Positions 9,661 to 18,530 are shown, numbered from the stretch's first letter. The stretch is DNA of 64,000 bases from Lwoffella lincolnii (GCF_002014765.1 NZ_MUYT01000004.1:1-64000), one strand, 5' to 3'. The notes: generated by a model from the sequence alone, not told the origin. Program-made: numbers and translations.

Positions 9661-10911
9661 ATGTCGAAATCTTTATTAGACCCAAAGTGTGTGCCATTGG
9701 CATTGTACATTCATGTGCCATGGTGCATTAAAAAATGCCCCTATTGTGATTTTAATTCACACCCATTGACCGATGCTGACCAATTTACGGCGTATGTTGA
9801 TGCTCTGTTGGCAGATGCCAACGCTCAAGTGGCATTGGCACAACAACGCCCTATTGGCTCTATTTTTATCGGTGGTGGCACGCCTTCATTATTACCAGTG
9901 GCTGAGTTTGAGCGGTTGTTTGTGGGCTTGCAACGGCAATATCGCTTTACTGATGATATTGAGATTACTTTGGAAGTCAATCCTGGTACGGTGGAACATG
10001 CCCCTTTTGCTAAATATCTTAAACTTGGCATTAACCGTTTATCCATTGGGGTACAAAGTTTTGATGCCAATCATTTGGCACGATTGGGGCGTATTCATGA
10101 TGGCACACAGGCAAAAACGGCCATAGAACAAGCAAGGCAGGCAGGGTTTCATCGGCTTAACGTGGACTTAATGCACGGTTTACCTAAGCAAACGCCCAGC
10201 TCTGCTTTGAGCGACTTGACCCAAGCGTTAGACGCAGGAGCGACACATTTATCTTGGTATCAGCTGACCATTGAACCAAACACGATATTTTATCGTCGTC
10301 CTCCCATCTTGCCCGATGAAGATGGGTTGGCAGATATTGAACATATGGGGCGGACAGCACTGTTGCAAGCCAACTTTAACAATTATGAAATCTCAGCATG
10401 GGTCAGTAAGCAAGACATGCCTTGTCGCCATAACGTGAATTACTGGCAATTTGGTGATTATCTGGCAATAGGGGCAGGGGCACATGGCAAAATCACCACG
10501 GATACTGACACATTAAAAGACACATTGGCAATGATGGGTGGTACAAGTGATGTCATCAATCATCATGATGATGGGGCATTTGTTGTGTGTCGTTTTAGCA
10601 AATCTCGGTTGCCAAAGGATTATTTGACTTATCAAACTGCCCCTAAGATGGTTTCTTTAGATGTCATTAACAATAATCAGCTGGTTGGGGAATTTATGAT
10701 GGATGCTTTACGTCTGTCGCAAGGCTTTACCTCACGGTTGTTTGGTGAACGTACAGGGCTGGCATGGGCAAGCGTTGATTTGACCATACAGCGATTGCAA
10801 CAGCAGGGGTTGTTACAGATTCAAAATGGAGCGATTGACGATGGTCATACCGTTTGTGCCACTGAGTTGGGCAGGCGCTATTTGAACCAAGTGATTGCAG
10901 AATTTTTATAA
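9661..10911 (+). CDS. hemW: Radical SAM heme chaperone HemW
   Basis: Radical-SAM protein related to coproporphyrinogen III dehydrogenase; HemW binds heme and is thought to deliver it to apo-proteins. The 416-residue product has the cluster motif WCIKKCPYCDF (CxxxCxxC) near residue 22, then GGGTPSLL and GVQSFD, and the C-terminal HemN-like domain. It has the HemW-type CPYCDF rather than the HemN pattern. An in-frame TTG at 9625 would add 12 residues; the ATG at 9661 matches family starts better, although no strong ribosome site is seen. It was long misannotated as hemN. Confidence 0.92.
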   Translation: MSKSLLDPKCVPLALYIHVPWCIKKCPYCDFNSHPLTDADQFTAYVDALLADANAQVALAQQRPIGSIFIGGGTPSLLPVAEFERLFVGLQRQYRFTDDIEITLEVNPGTVEHAPFAKYLKLGINRLSIGVQSFDANHLARLGRIHDGTQAKTAIEQARQAGFHRLNVDLMHGLPKQTPSSALSDLTQALDAGATHLSWYQLTIEPNTIFYRRPPILPDEDGLADIEHMGRTALLQANFNNYEISAWVSKQDMPCRHNVNYWQFGDYLAIGAGAHGKITTDTDTLKDTLAMMGGTSDVINHHDDGAFVVCRFSKSRLPKDYLTYQTAPKMVSLDVINNNQLVGEFMMDALRLSQGFTSRLFGERTGLAWASVDLTIQRLQQQGLLQIQNGAIDDGHTVCATELGRRYLNQVIAEFL

Positions 10912-11046
10912 AAAATAGGATTGACACAATTAGGGCTGACACAATCATGCCAATATCATCACTGATAATCAGCCCCATTCTATTGGTAACCAAATAATAT
11001 TTGGCAAATAAATTTTGGCAAATAAATATTGGTAAGTAGGTTAAGC

Positions 11047-11604
11047 ATGACAAAAACAAATTCCTTTAAAATTCATATCGTCTTAGTCGCTCCAAAAATA
11101 CCCAGCAACACAGGCAACATCATTCGATTATGTGCCAATACAGGGGCAGTTTTACATTTGGTGAAGCCTTTGGGGTTTGATTTAGATGATAAGAAGTTGC
11201 GACGAGCAGGGATAGATTATCATGAATATGCCCATATGCAGGTGCATGATGATTGGCAACATCTAAAAAATAGCCTAAGCAATGATAATTGTCATACATT
11301 ATTGGCATTAACAACCAAACAAAGCCGACCATTTTATGATGTCGTGGCGGATTATGTCGCTGATAAGAAACAAGTGATGAGTCAAACAGGCAACTTGATT
11401 GATTTGGCGTTGGTGTTTGGTTCTGAAACAAATGGCTTGCCTGATGACATTCGAGAAGACATTGGGCAAAACAATTGGCTAAGGCTACCCATGTTACCGA
11501 CTTCTCGCAGTTTAAATTTGTCCAATAGTGTGGCGATATGTTTGTATGAAGTGTGGCGGTTAATGGACTTTGCGATGGCTTATGAGGTAAAAAATGATGG
11601 ATAA
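11047..11604 (+). CDS. trmL: tRNA (cytidine/uridine-2'-O-)-methyltransferase TrmL
   Basis: SPOUT-family enzyme that 2'-O-methylates the wobble base 34 of leucine tRNAs. The 185-residue protein carries the three SPOUT signatures APKIPSNTGNIIRLC, LVFGSETNGLP and SLNLSNSVAI, which form the knotted SAM site. The start at 11047 has AGG seven bases upstream; a TTG at 11029 is also in frame. Its 3' end runs into repeats of ATGATGGATAAAAA (11590-11656). It probably has its own promoter, since hemW ends 135 bases earlier. Confidence 0.92.
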   Translation: MTKTNSFKIHIVLVAPKIPSNTGNIIRLCANTGAVLHLVKPLGFDLDDKKLRRAGIDYHEYAHMQVHDDWQHLKNSLSNDNCHTLLALTTKQSRPFYDVVADYVADKKQVMSQTGNLIDLALVFGSETNGLPDDIREDIGQNNWLRLPMLPTSRSLNLSNSVAICLYEVWRLMDFAMAYEVKNDG

Positions 11605-11656
11605 AAAAATGACATGTGAAAAATGATGGATAAAAAATGATGGATAAAAAATGATG
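11590..11656 (+). repeat. Imperfect repeats of ATGATGGATAAAAA
   Basis: The word AAAATGATGGATAAAAA recurs three to four times from the last codons of trmL into the following spacer. The first copy overlaps the trmL stop codon, so copy-number change would shorten or lengthen the spacer but hardly the protein. Confidence 0.7.
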
Positions 11657-11763
11657 TGTCATGGCATAACTTTTGCTACACTGTTGCAGTTGTGATGTTA
11701 CTTTTTAGCTTTTTTATTATTCATTCTTTATTTTGCTGATGGTTTTGGCAAGGAAGATGCTTT

Positions 11764-13440
11764 ATGAACAGTGTCATTATTTTGGTTTTGGGCGTGATGG
11801 GCATGCTCTTAGGTTACTTTTTTTATTCTAAGTTTGTTGCCAGTCGCATTTTAGGGCTGGACAATTCTCGAACCACACCCAGCCATACCCTACAAGATGG
11901 GGTGGATTATGTGCCAACCAATAAGTTTGTGTTATGGGGGCATCACTTTACTTCAGTGGCAGGAGCGGCACCGATTATTGGTCCTGCGATTGCGGTGATT
12001 TGGGGTTGGGTACCTGCCTTTATTTGGGTGGTGTTTGGCACAGTGTTCATGGCAGGCGTGCATGACATGTCTGCTGTGTGGGCAAGCATACGTAATAAGG
12101 GGCAGTCCATTGGTACGATTGCTGGCAGTGTCATGGGTGGGCGTGTACGCACCTTGATGATGGTGGTGATTTTCTTGTTGTTATTGATGGTGAATGCGGT
12201 GTTTGGTGTGGCGATTGCCAACATGATGATAAAAACACCATCATCTGTGCTGCCTGTTTGGGGAGCATTGGTGGTGGCGTTCATCATCGGTCAGTGCATT
12301 TATCGGTTTAAGATGAATTTGCCGATTGTCTCATTGATTGGGGTGATTGCCCTTTATGCGTTGATATATTTTGGTCCGATGTTTCCCATTGTGTTGCCAG
12401 AGATGGTGATGGGTTTGCCTGATAATGCGGTGTGGATTTTGATTTTGTTTACCTATGCTGCTGTTGCATCATTATTGCCTGTGTGGGTGTTGTTACAACC
12501 CCGTGATTATATCAATGGCTTACAGCTGTTCGTGGGGTTAATTTTATTATATGCGTCCATTTTTATTGCGTCGCCTGATGTGGTTGCCCCTGCCTTTAAT
12601 ACCAACTTGCCAGCAGGAACACCGCCCATCATGCCACTGTTGTTTGTGACCATTGCCTGTGGGGCGATTTCAGGATTTCATGGTTTGGTGGCAACAGGAA
12701 CAACATCTAAGCAAATTGACCAAGAAGAAGATGCCCGTTTTGTCGGTTATTTTGGTGCATTGGGTGAAGGACTTTTGGCGTTGGGGGCAATTTTGGCTGC
12801 CACGGCAGGCTTTGCGTCTTTTGCTGATTGGCAAGCGGTATATCAAAAGTTTGGCGATGGCTCTATTGGGGCGTTTATTGATGGTGGTGCGACCATTTTA
12901 AACCAAGGTGTTGGCATTGAGATTGTGTTATCACAAACCATGCTGACAGTGATGGCGGCATTGTTTGCAGGCACAACAATGGACACAGGCGTGCGTTTGC
13001 AACGCTATATTTTTCAAGAATTTGGTGAAATTTATCATCTGCCAGCCCTACAAAAAGGGTCAGTCGCCACCTTGCTGGCGGTTGGAACGTGTCTGCTGTT
13101 GGCGTTTGGGGCAGGTGGTATTGACGGCTCTGGTGGCATGATTATCTGGCCATTATTTGGCACAACCAATCAGTTGATGGCGGCATTGACCTTGATGATT
13201 GTTACCGTGATTTTATTGCGTCATGGCAAAACCGTGTGGTATACCCTTGCACCATTGAGCTTTTTGTTGGTGATGTCCGTGTTTGCGTTGTTATTACAGC
13301 TAAAAACCTTTTATACCGATGGTAACTGGCTATTGATTTTCTTAGACATTGTGATTTTGATTGCGACCATCATGGTGGCGTTTGAAAGCTTCTCTGTTTT
13401 AAGAAAAGAATGGCACATTCATCGAACCAAAGCATCTTAA
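11764..13440 (+). CDS. CstA-family carbon-starvation transporter
   Basis: Large inner-membrane permease of the CstA family, whose studied members take up pyruvate or peptides when carbon is scarce. The 558 residues form many hydrophobic helices; GHHFTSVAGAAPIIGPAIAVIWGW near the N terminus is the family signature. It is clearly shorter than the E. coli CstA of about 700 residues and matches the compact subclass. It leads a same-strand cluster with a small CC-tailed protein (62 bases downstream) and an ArsA-type ATPase. No YbdD/YjiX-type small partner is present. The substrate is inferred. Confidence 0.9.
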   Translation: MNSVIILVLGVMGMLLGYFFYSKFVASRILGLDNSRTTPSHTLQDGVDYVPTNKFVLWGHHFTSVAGAAPIIGPAIAVIWGWVPAFIWVVFGTVFMAGVHDMSAVWASIRNKGQSIGTIAGSVMGGRVRTLMMVVIFLLLLMVNAVFGVAIANMMIKTPSSVLPVWGALVVAFIIGQCIYRFKMNLPIVSLIGVIALYALIYFGPMFPIVLPEMVMGLPDNAVWILILFTYAAVASLLPVWVLLQPRDYINGLQLFVGLILLYASIFIASPDVVAPAFNTNLPAGTPPIMPLLFVTIACGAISGFHGLVATGTTSKQIDQEEDARFVGYFGALGEGLLALGAILAATAGFASFADWQAVYQKFGDGSIGAFIDGGATILNQGVGIEIVLSQTMLTVMAALFAGTTMDTGVRLQRYIFQEFGEIYHLPALQKGSVATLLAVGTCLLLAFGAGGIDGSGGMIIWPLFGTTNQLMAALTLMIVTVILLRHGKTVWYTLAPLSFLLVMSVFALLLQLKTFYTDGNWLLIFLDIVILIATIMVAFESFSVLRKEWHIHRTKAS

Positions 13441-13502
13441 ACCAAATGTTTTAAACTAAGCATTTTAAATTAAGCATTTTAAAATAGGCATCAGCTCATA
13501 TC

Positions 13503-13817
13503 ATGATGACAAATAATGACTTCACAACTGAGGGTAAAATAAACCAAATAACAGCGTCCACACAAAGTTGGTGGGGGCGTTTTTTAATGGGGTTAAATGA
13601 ATTTTATCATGCTCCCTATCGGCAAACGATGGCACGGGCAGCTAAAGATGAAGAGGATTTTTTTATGCTTTTGCTGTTTAGTGAAAGTTTGGGTATTGCC
13701 AATCCTGCGGTATTTTATGCCATGGAATTGCAACCGTTATTTTTAGAAAACTTTCATGAATGGCATCAGCGTATGGGTATGGAAAAATGCCCCTTTAACC
13801 ATATGGGGTGTTGCTGA
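13503..13817 (+). CDS. Small protein ending Cys-Cys-stop (cory-CC-star type)
   Basis: A 104-residue soluble-looking protein with a Trp/Phe-rich N-terminal half (WWGRFLMGLNEFYHAPYRQ) and the C-terminal end MEKCPFNHMGCC, so its last two codons are Cys-Cys directly before TGA. From memory this fits the uncharacterised family named cory-CC-star, encoded near CstA and ArsA-type genes. The terminal cysteines plus the earlier CPF suggest metal or thiol chemistry, but that is inference. It lies between cstA and the ATPase gene on one strand and is probably co-transcribed. Two ATGs stand in tandem at the start. Confidence 0.7.
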   Translation: MMTNNDFTTEGKINQITASTQSWWGRFLMGLNEFYHAPYRQTMARAAKDEEDFFMLLLFSESLGIANPAVFYAMELQPLFLENFHEWHQRMGMEKCPFNHMGCC

Positions 13818-13836
13818 TGATGGGGTGTTGCTGATG
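13803..13836 (+). repeat. Perfect 17-bp tandem duplication at a stop/start junction
   Basis: ATGGGGTGTTGCTGATG occurs at 13803-13819 and again at 13820-13836. The first copy holds the Cys-Cys-stop of the small protein; the second ends in the ATG of the ATPase gene. With a single copy the genes would overlap as TGATG, a classic coupling junction. Confidence 0.95.
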
Positions 13837-14886
13837 TTAAACCGACCATTTCATCAGTTGGTAGATGGTTTAAGCGAACGTCCGATTATCTTTGTCGGTG
13901 GTAAAGGTGGTGTGGGTAAGACCACCATGGCAGCAGCCCTTGCAAGCCAATTTGCCAATAGGCAACACAAAACGCTCATCATCTCCACCGACCCTGCTCA
14001 TAGCTTGGGTGATGTCTTACAAATCAAGTTATCTAATGACACAACCGCCATCACGCCTTATCTTGATGCGATTGAACTTGACCCAGAAGTGATGGTTGAT
14101 AAGCATTTTGCTCACGTATTAAACACCATCAAAGGCTATGCCAGCCCCGAGATGTTACCAAAAATCAAAGAGCATTTGCATGCGTCCAAAACCGCCCCTG
14201 GAGCTCAAGAAGCCGCCATGTTAGAAGCCATGTGCCAGCATTTGGTAGATGCAACCGAACAAGGCTATCGCCACATTATTTTTGATACTGCACCGACAGG
14301 GCATACGCTTAGACTTTTGATGTTGCCTGAGATGATGAGTGCGTGGACAGATGGACTGTTGATGCAACAACGCAGACAAGCCAAACTCAAATCAGTCGCC
14401 AACCATCTAACCGTCAATAAACTTGCCACCAGTGATGCCACAACCAGCAGTACCACAACAACCAGTGCCACAGCAGTCAATAAAAAAGGCTTTTCCAACC
14501 CATTTACTCATCATATCCCCGACCGCTGGGAGCAGGCGGTGATGGTATTGGATAAACGCAAACGCCTATTTGCTCATGCAGGTAACCTGTTGCATGATGC
14601 CAGCCAAACTGGCATTGTGCTGGTGATGGTGGCTGATAACCTACCGATTGCTGAAACCAAGCGAGCGGTAGAACAATTAACCGCCGTTAAATTGCCCATC
14701 AGTGGCATCGTGGTTAATCAATTAATTGACTCCCAGCAAACCGACCCTTTTTGGCAACGGCGGGCTGAGCGTCAACAGTACCTGCTTGCTGAAATACAAC
14801 AAAGTTTTGCTCATGTGCCATTATACCCTGTGGCATTGCAACAGCAAGACATTCGAGGGGTGGATTGTTTGATGACATTAAGATAG
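13834..14886 (+). CDS. ArsA/Get3-family ATPase
   Basis: Soluble deviant-Walker ATPase of the ArsA/Get3 family, 350 residues with a single ATPase unit. Motifs: GGKGGVGKTTMAAALA (P-loop with signature Lys, near residue 21), TDPAHSLGD (switch I) and DTAPTGHTLRLL (switch II). A Ser/Thr-rich low-complexity stretch follows the middle of the protein. Only two cysteines are present, so the metalloid site of true ArsA pumps is absent. No arsB is nearby. The pairing with cstA and the CC-tailed protein suggests a chaperone role for that cluster. The ATG at 13834 is preferred; longer frames overlap the gene before it. Confidence 0.85.
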   Translation: MLNRPFHQLVDGLSERPIIFVGGKGGVGKTTMAAALASQFANRQHKTLIISTDPAHSLGDVLQIKLSNDTTAITPYLDAIELDPEVMVDKHFAHVLNTIKGYASPEMLPKIKEHLHASKTAPGAQEAAMLEAMCQHLVDATEQGYRHIIFDTAPTGHTLRLLMLPEMMSAWTDGLLMQQRRQAKLKSVANHLTVNKLATSDATTSSTTTTSATAVNKKGFSNPFTHHIPDRWEQAVMVLDKRKRLFAHAGNLLHDASQTGIVLVMVADNLPIAETKRAVEQLTAVKLPISGIVVNQLIDSQQTDPFWQRRAERQQYLLAEIQQSFAHVPLYPVALQQQDIRGVDCLMTLR

Positions 14887-14888
14887 AG

Positions 14889-15572
14889 TTATCCAAGCAA
14901 GTCATTGAACCACTCACCAATCTGATGAATTTGAGGCATACAAACCTGATGTGCCATGGAAAATGTGCTGAATTTCACATCATAACCTTGACTTTGAAGC
15001 AGTTTATAAGCTTGTTGTGCCAAAATGGCAGGAACAACAGGGTCATGCGTGCCATGGTCAATCTTAATGGGTGTGTTTTGATTGGCTGGGTGGTAAGTGA
15101 TTTGATGGGGGGTTGCCAAATACGTTGATAAGCATAGCAATCCTGCCAGTGGTTTGGGGTAACTTAATCCTGCGTGATAGACCACAGCACCGCCTTGTGA
15201 GAAGCCAGCCAGTATGATGCGATTGCTGTCAATGCCTTGAGTGATTTGCTCTTGTATCAGCTGAGTAATTTGTTCTGCTGATATTTGGATTTGAGCCACA
15301 TCTACTTTTCTGTCCAGACTCATCTCAATGATGTCATACCACGCTGGCATGCTCATACCACCGTTGATGGTTACAGGGCGATTGGGGGCTTGTGGAAAAA
15401 TAAATCGCACTGCCAAATGTTGATTGAGGCCAAGCTGTGGCACGATTGGCTCAAAGTCATGATAACTTGCTCCCAAGCCATGTAGCCAAATGACCGCACT
15501 GTCCATGGCTTGGTTATTAGGATTGTGTTCGACAATCAATGTTTGTAATGGTCGTGCTGAAGATGTCATCAT
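14889..15572 (-). CDS. Alpha/beta-hydrolase carboxylesterase (YpfH/EstB type)
   Basis: Cytosolic carboxylesterase/thioesterase of the phospholipase-carboxylesterase family, 227 residues. The catalytic serine lies in GFSQGGAVVYH, the acid in the segment DHGTHDPVVP, and the histidine in SMAHQVCMPQI. The oxyanion motif IWLHGLGASYHDFEP near the N terminus is typical of this family. There is no signal peptide. It converges on the ATPase gene with only two bases between stop codons. Its 5' leader contains a GGAAAAAA repeat array (15598-15637 on the plus strand). The natural substrate is unknown. Confidence 0.88.
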   Translation of the reverse strand: MMTSSARPLQTLIVEHNPNNQAMDSAVIWLHGLGASYHDFEPIVPQLGLNQHLAVRFIFPQAPNRPVTINGGMSMPAWYDIIEMSLDRKVDVAQIQISAEQITQLIQEQITQGIDSNRIILAGFSQGGAVVYHAGLSYPKPLAGLLCLSTYLATPHQITYHPANQNTPIKIDHGTHDPVVPAILAQQAYKLLQSQGYDVKFSTFSMAHQVCMPQIHQIGEWFNDLLG

Positions 15573-15597
15573 TTGCTCTGATTTTTAAACAGTAAAA

Positions 15598-15640
15598 GGA
15601 AAAAAGGAAAAAAGGAAAAAAGGAAAAAAGGAAAAAAGGA
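15598..15640. repeat. Octamer array GGAAAAAA x5
   Basis: Five perfect head-to-tail copies of GGAAAAAA (15598-15637) plus a partial sixth, 26 bases upstream of the esterase start on the minus strand. An octamer array in a leader can change copy number by slippage. On the minus strand it reads TTTTTTCC. Confidence 0.97.
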
Positions 15641-15797
15641 ATTTTATCATCATTTTATCATCATGTTGGCATCATTTTATTGTCATTGTCGGTCATACGT
15701 CGGTTGCATGTTTTATTTCATGTTTGATGAATATCAATCCCATCATTCATTGTCATAATGTGATAAACTGTTGACAGATTTTAGCGTGAGAATTTCC

Positions 15798-16013
15798 ATG
15801 ACCAGTATGTTTTTGCTTATCCCTTTAAGTTTGATGCTGTTTGTGATTGGTATCTGGGCAATACGCTATGCGGTGAAGTCTAATCAATTTGAGGATTTGG
15901 ATAACGCATCACAACGCATCATCTTGGACGATAGGCAAGCACGCCGTGAGCAGTTACAGTCGAACCAGTCGGTCAACACTGATGGTCAAGGTGGCAAACA
16001 CGGTCAACACTGA
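15798..16013 (+). CDS. ccoS: cbb3-type cytochrome oxidase maturation protein CcoS
   Basis: Small single-pass membrane protein needed to insert the copper and heme cofactors of cytochrome cbb3 oxidase. The 71-residue product has one N-terminal helix (FLLIPLSLMLFVIGIWAI) followed by YAVKSNQFEDLD, the CcoS hallmark. An upstream in-frame TTG at 15771 is possible, but the ATG at 15798 has GTGAG before it and matches family starts. The copper pump gene ccoI, its common neighbour, is not here. The TauE/SafE gene follows after 112 bases on the same strand. Confidence 0.85.
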   Translation: MTSMFLLIPLSLMLFVIGIWAIRYAVKSNQFEDLDNASQRIILDDRQARREQLQSNQSVNTDGQGGKHGQH

Positions 16014-16125
16014 TAAAGATCAATACTGTTAACGCTCTACACTGTTAACGATGTTGGCTCTGGTTTTAAGCCATTTTTATTTTACACAACCTAAATTTTA
16101 CACAATCTAAATAAAGAGGTGGGTG

Positions 16126-16932
16126 ATGTCATTGGCGTTGATTGTGGCTGCATTTATGATGGGTTTTTTGGGCTCGCCGCATTGCTTGGGCATGTGTGGG
16201 GGGCTTGTTACTGCCTTTGGGTTGTCCATGCAAGGGGTGAGTGCAGGCAAAAAACGAGCCTTGATAGCGTTGTATCATTTTGGTCGTTTGCTCAGTTATG
16301 CTGTGCTTGGCATCATTGCAGGGCTGATAGGGACGACAGTGCTAGAACCATTAATGACAGGCAGTCATTTGCCACGCATTTTATTAGGGTTGGTGTTGGT
16401 GCTGATTGGTGTTGCCATGTTGGGTGTGCCACTTCTTAATAAATTAGAAAAGGTGGGCATGAAATTTTGGCAATGGCTTGCCCCACTGCGTCAAAAAATA
16501 TTTCCACTGACCACGTTTCCTAGAGCATTGATGGCTGGGTTATTGTGGGGTTATTTGCCGTGTGGTTTGGTTTATGGGGCGTTGTTAATGGCGGTGGTTG
16601 GTCATGATGTGGCAACAGGGGCGGTATTGATGTTCACTTTTGGTCTGGGGACAGTACCGATGTTGGTTGCCACACAAGAGACCGTAGGCTGGTTGCATCA
16701 GCAAATTGGTAGGTTGCGTTTGCGTCAACTGAATGGGGCGGTGATGGTGTTATCAGGGCTGGCAGTGATTGTTGTGCCAATGGCAATGCACCACGGTGGT
16801 CATCATGGACATGGTTCACACGGTCATGCTCATCACCACATACATTTGCATCAAGACACTCAATCACCCACTCATCAAGACCATTCACATCATGGTCATT
16901 CACATCAAGACCATTCACATCATGGTCATTAA
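16126..16932 (+). CDS. TauE/SafE-type (UreH-like) membrane protein with His-rich tail
   Basis: Integral membrane protein of 268 residues. The first 220 residues form six or seven helices, with GFLGSPHCLGMCGGL near the start, typical of the UreH/SafE-like proteins found beside cbb3 assembly genes. The last ~45 residues are an extreme His-rich tail containing a perfect decapeptide repeat (HQDHSHHGHS). Such tails bind Cu, Ni or Zn. With ccoS just upstream, a copper-handling role for oxidase assembly is plausible but inferred. ATG 16126 has AGAGG upstream. Its stop is one base from the convergent helicase stop. Confidence 0.8.
   Translation: MSLALIVAAFMMGFLGSPHCLGMCGGLVTAFGLSMQGVSAGKKRALIALYHFGRLLSYAVLGIIAGLIGTTVLEPLMTGSHLPRILLGLVLVLIGVAMLGVPLLNKLEKVGMKFWQWLAPLRQKIFPLTTFPRALMAGLLWGYLPCGLVYGALLMAVVGHDVATGAVLMFTFGLGTVPMLVATQETVGWLHQQIGRLRLRQLNGAVMVLSGLAVIVVPMAMHHGGHHGHGSHGHAHHHIHLHQDTQSPTHQDHSHHGHSHQDHSHHGH
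16873..16932 (+). repeat. 30-bp tandem repeat coding for a His decapeptide
   Basis: Two nearly identical 30-bp copies (16873-16902, 16903-16932) in frame at the 3' end of the TauE/SafE gene. They differ only where the second copy ends in the stop codon. Each encodes HQDHSHHGH plus one residue. Confidence 0.93.
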
Positions 16933-16933
16933 C

Positions 16934-18103
16934 CTATCGCCATTGCTCCAATGGTAATGTGGTTTGTAGATGGCTTTCTAAGGCAGGTAAGTTAAAGGCA
17001 TCATCTTCACTGATAAGGCTGATGCTGATGCCTGTTTGTCCAGCACGTCCTGTCCGACCAATGCGATGCACATAATCATCAGGTTGCTCAGGCAGACTGT
17101 AGTTGATGACGTGGCTGACATCATCAACATGAATGCCCCGCCCTGCCACATCGGTAGCGACTAAGATTTTGGTCTTTGTCTCTTTAAAGCGAGATAAATG
17201 GTGTTCTCGTTTGGCTTGTTCCACATCACCTGAGAGCATCACAACTTGGTGGTTGGGTTTGAGTTTATCATAGAGCCATTTGACTTGTGTTTTGCGATTG
17301 GCAAAGATGATGACCTTATTAACGGCATCATCTTGCAATATGTGTTCAATGGCGGTGAGTTTTTGCTCATCGCTTAGCAGATAAAATTTTTGTTCAACCA
17401 GTTCGCTGGTTTTGTGTTCTGGCTCAATCTCAATAAACACAGGCTGATATAACCAGCGATACGCAAGGTTCATCACGTCTTGGTTAAAGGTGGCAGAAAA
17501 CAGCAGACTTTGCCGTTCAGTATTGGTAGGCATTTTTCGCACCAAGCGTTTGATGTCTGGGATAAATCCCATGTCTAGCATGCGGTCAGCTTCGTCTAAC
17601 ACCAGCACTTCCACCCTGTCCAAAAACAGATGATGCTTATGCAGTAGGTCAATCAGCCGTCCGGGCGTGGCGATTAAAATGTCTAAATATTCTTGGTCAA
17701 TGGCTTGGATTTGAGCGTCATAATCTTTGCCGCCCATGACGCACACGCTATGTAAATCACAAAAGCGTGTCAATTCAAGACAGTCATCATGGATTTGTTG
17801 TGCCAGCTCTCTGGTGGGTGCTAAGATAACTGCCCTTGGCTCACCCACATAGCGAGTTTCGTGGTTGCTAAAGGGACGTTTAAGTAAGGCTTCAATTATG
17901 GTCAGCAAAAATGTGGCGGTTTTTCCTGTGCCTGTCTGGGCTTGACCGATGGCATCTTGCCCAGCCAACGTGTGTGGTAAAATTTGGGCTTGAATGGGGG
18001 TCAGTTCGCTAAATCCTAACGCTTTGACTGCCTTTTTTACCGCTGGATTCAGTGGCAGTTGATGAAAATAACGAAATGTGTGGGGTGCGTCTAAAGTGGA
18101 CAA
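16934..18103 (-). CDS. rhlB: DEAD-box RNA helicase, RhlB-like
   Basis: ATP-dependent RNA helicase of 389 residues made of the two RecA-like domains with little tail. Motifs in order: GFSELTPIQ (Q motif), AQTGTGKT, PTRELAQQ, the GG motif MGGKDYDAQ, TPGRLIDL, DEADRMLDMGF, SAT, and HRIGRTGRAGQ. The opening FRYFHQLPLNPAVKKAVKALGF and the MGGKDYDAQ block resemble RhlB, the degradosome helicase, but it lacks the usual C-terminal extension. The symbol is a best match rather than proof. It converges on the TauE/SafE gene with one base between stops. Confidence 0.8.
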   Translation of the reverse strand: MSTLDAPHTFRYFHQLPLNPAVKKAVKALGFSELTPIQAQILPHTLAGQDAIGQAQTGTGKTATFLLTIIEALLKRPFSNHETRYVGEPRAVILAPTRELAQQIHDDCLELTRFCDLHSVCVMGGKDYDAQIQAIDQEYLDILIATPGRLIDLLHKHHLFLDRVEVLVLDEADRMLDMGFIPDIKRLVRKMPTNTERQSLLFSATFNQDVMNLAYRWLYQPVFIEIEPEHKTSELVEQKFYLLSDEQKLTAIEHILQDDAVNKVIIFANRKTQVKWLYDKLKPNHQVVMLSGDVEQAKREHHLSRFKETKTKILVATDVAGRGIHVDDVSHVINYSLPEQPDDYVHRIGRTGRAGQTGISISLISEDDAFNLPALESHLQTTLPLEQWR

Positions 18104-18530
18104 CAGAATATCCTAAAGGTTATTGGTGAATAAGATACTGTGCATTGAAAACCTAGTTTGGTCAGTGGCTTTGCTGCTCATGGCTGAGTTTAATGTCTTT
18201 TGATTTTTCCAAGCATCAATTTTGCCAATGATACATTTTTTAGTTACAAAGGTTTGCCAAGCACAAAGGTTTAAAGGTTTGTTGGTCATAAAAAAGATAG
18301 TATAACCAATCTGTATCAAAAAAGGTATGCCATGTTTGACTGATTTTATCATACTGATGTTATTATGATGAATTGTCAAGGCAGGTATGGCGATTGCGTG
18401 GTTGGTGCTGATTGTATTAAGCTTAACCCATTTAACTTTGCTAAAATAACCTTGCTCAAATAACTTGCTCAAATAATTTTGTTAACATCACTTCAATAAA
18501 ACAACTTTGATAAAATAGCGATGACAGACC
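18104..18530. other. Intergenic, nothing convincing
   Basis: A 427-base AT-rich gap between divergent genes. AAAGGTTT recurs around 18248-18280, and CTTGCTCAAATAA is tandemly repeated around 18451-18476. A 119-codon minus-strand frame exists but has poor composition and no recognisable features, so it is not annotated as a gene. Confidence 0.4.

Noticed and set aside
18113..18472. 119-codon open frame on the minus strand
   Set aside because: No ribosome site, no recognisable motif, and a composition like translated intergenic AT-rich DNA.
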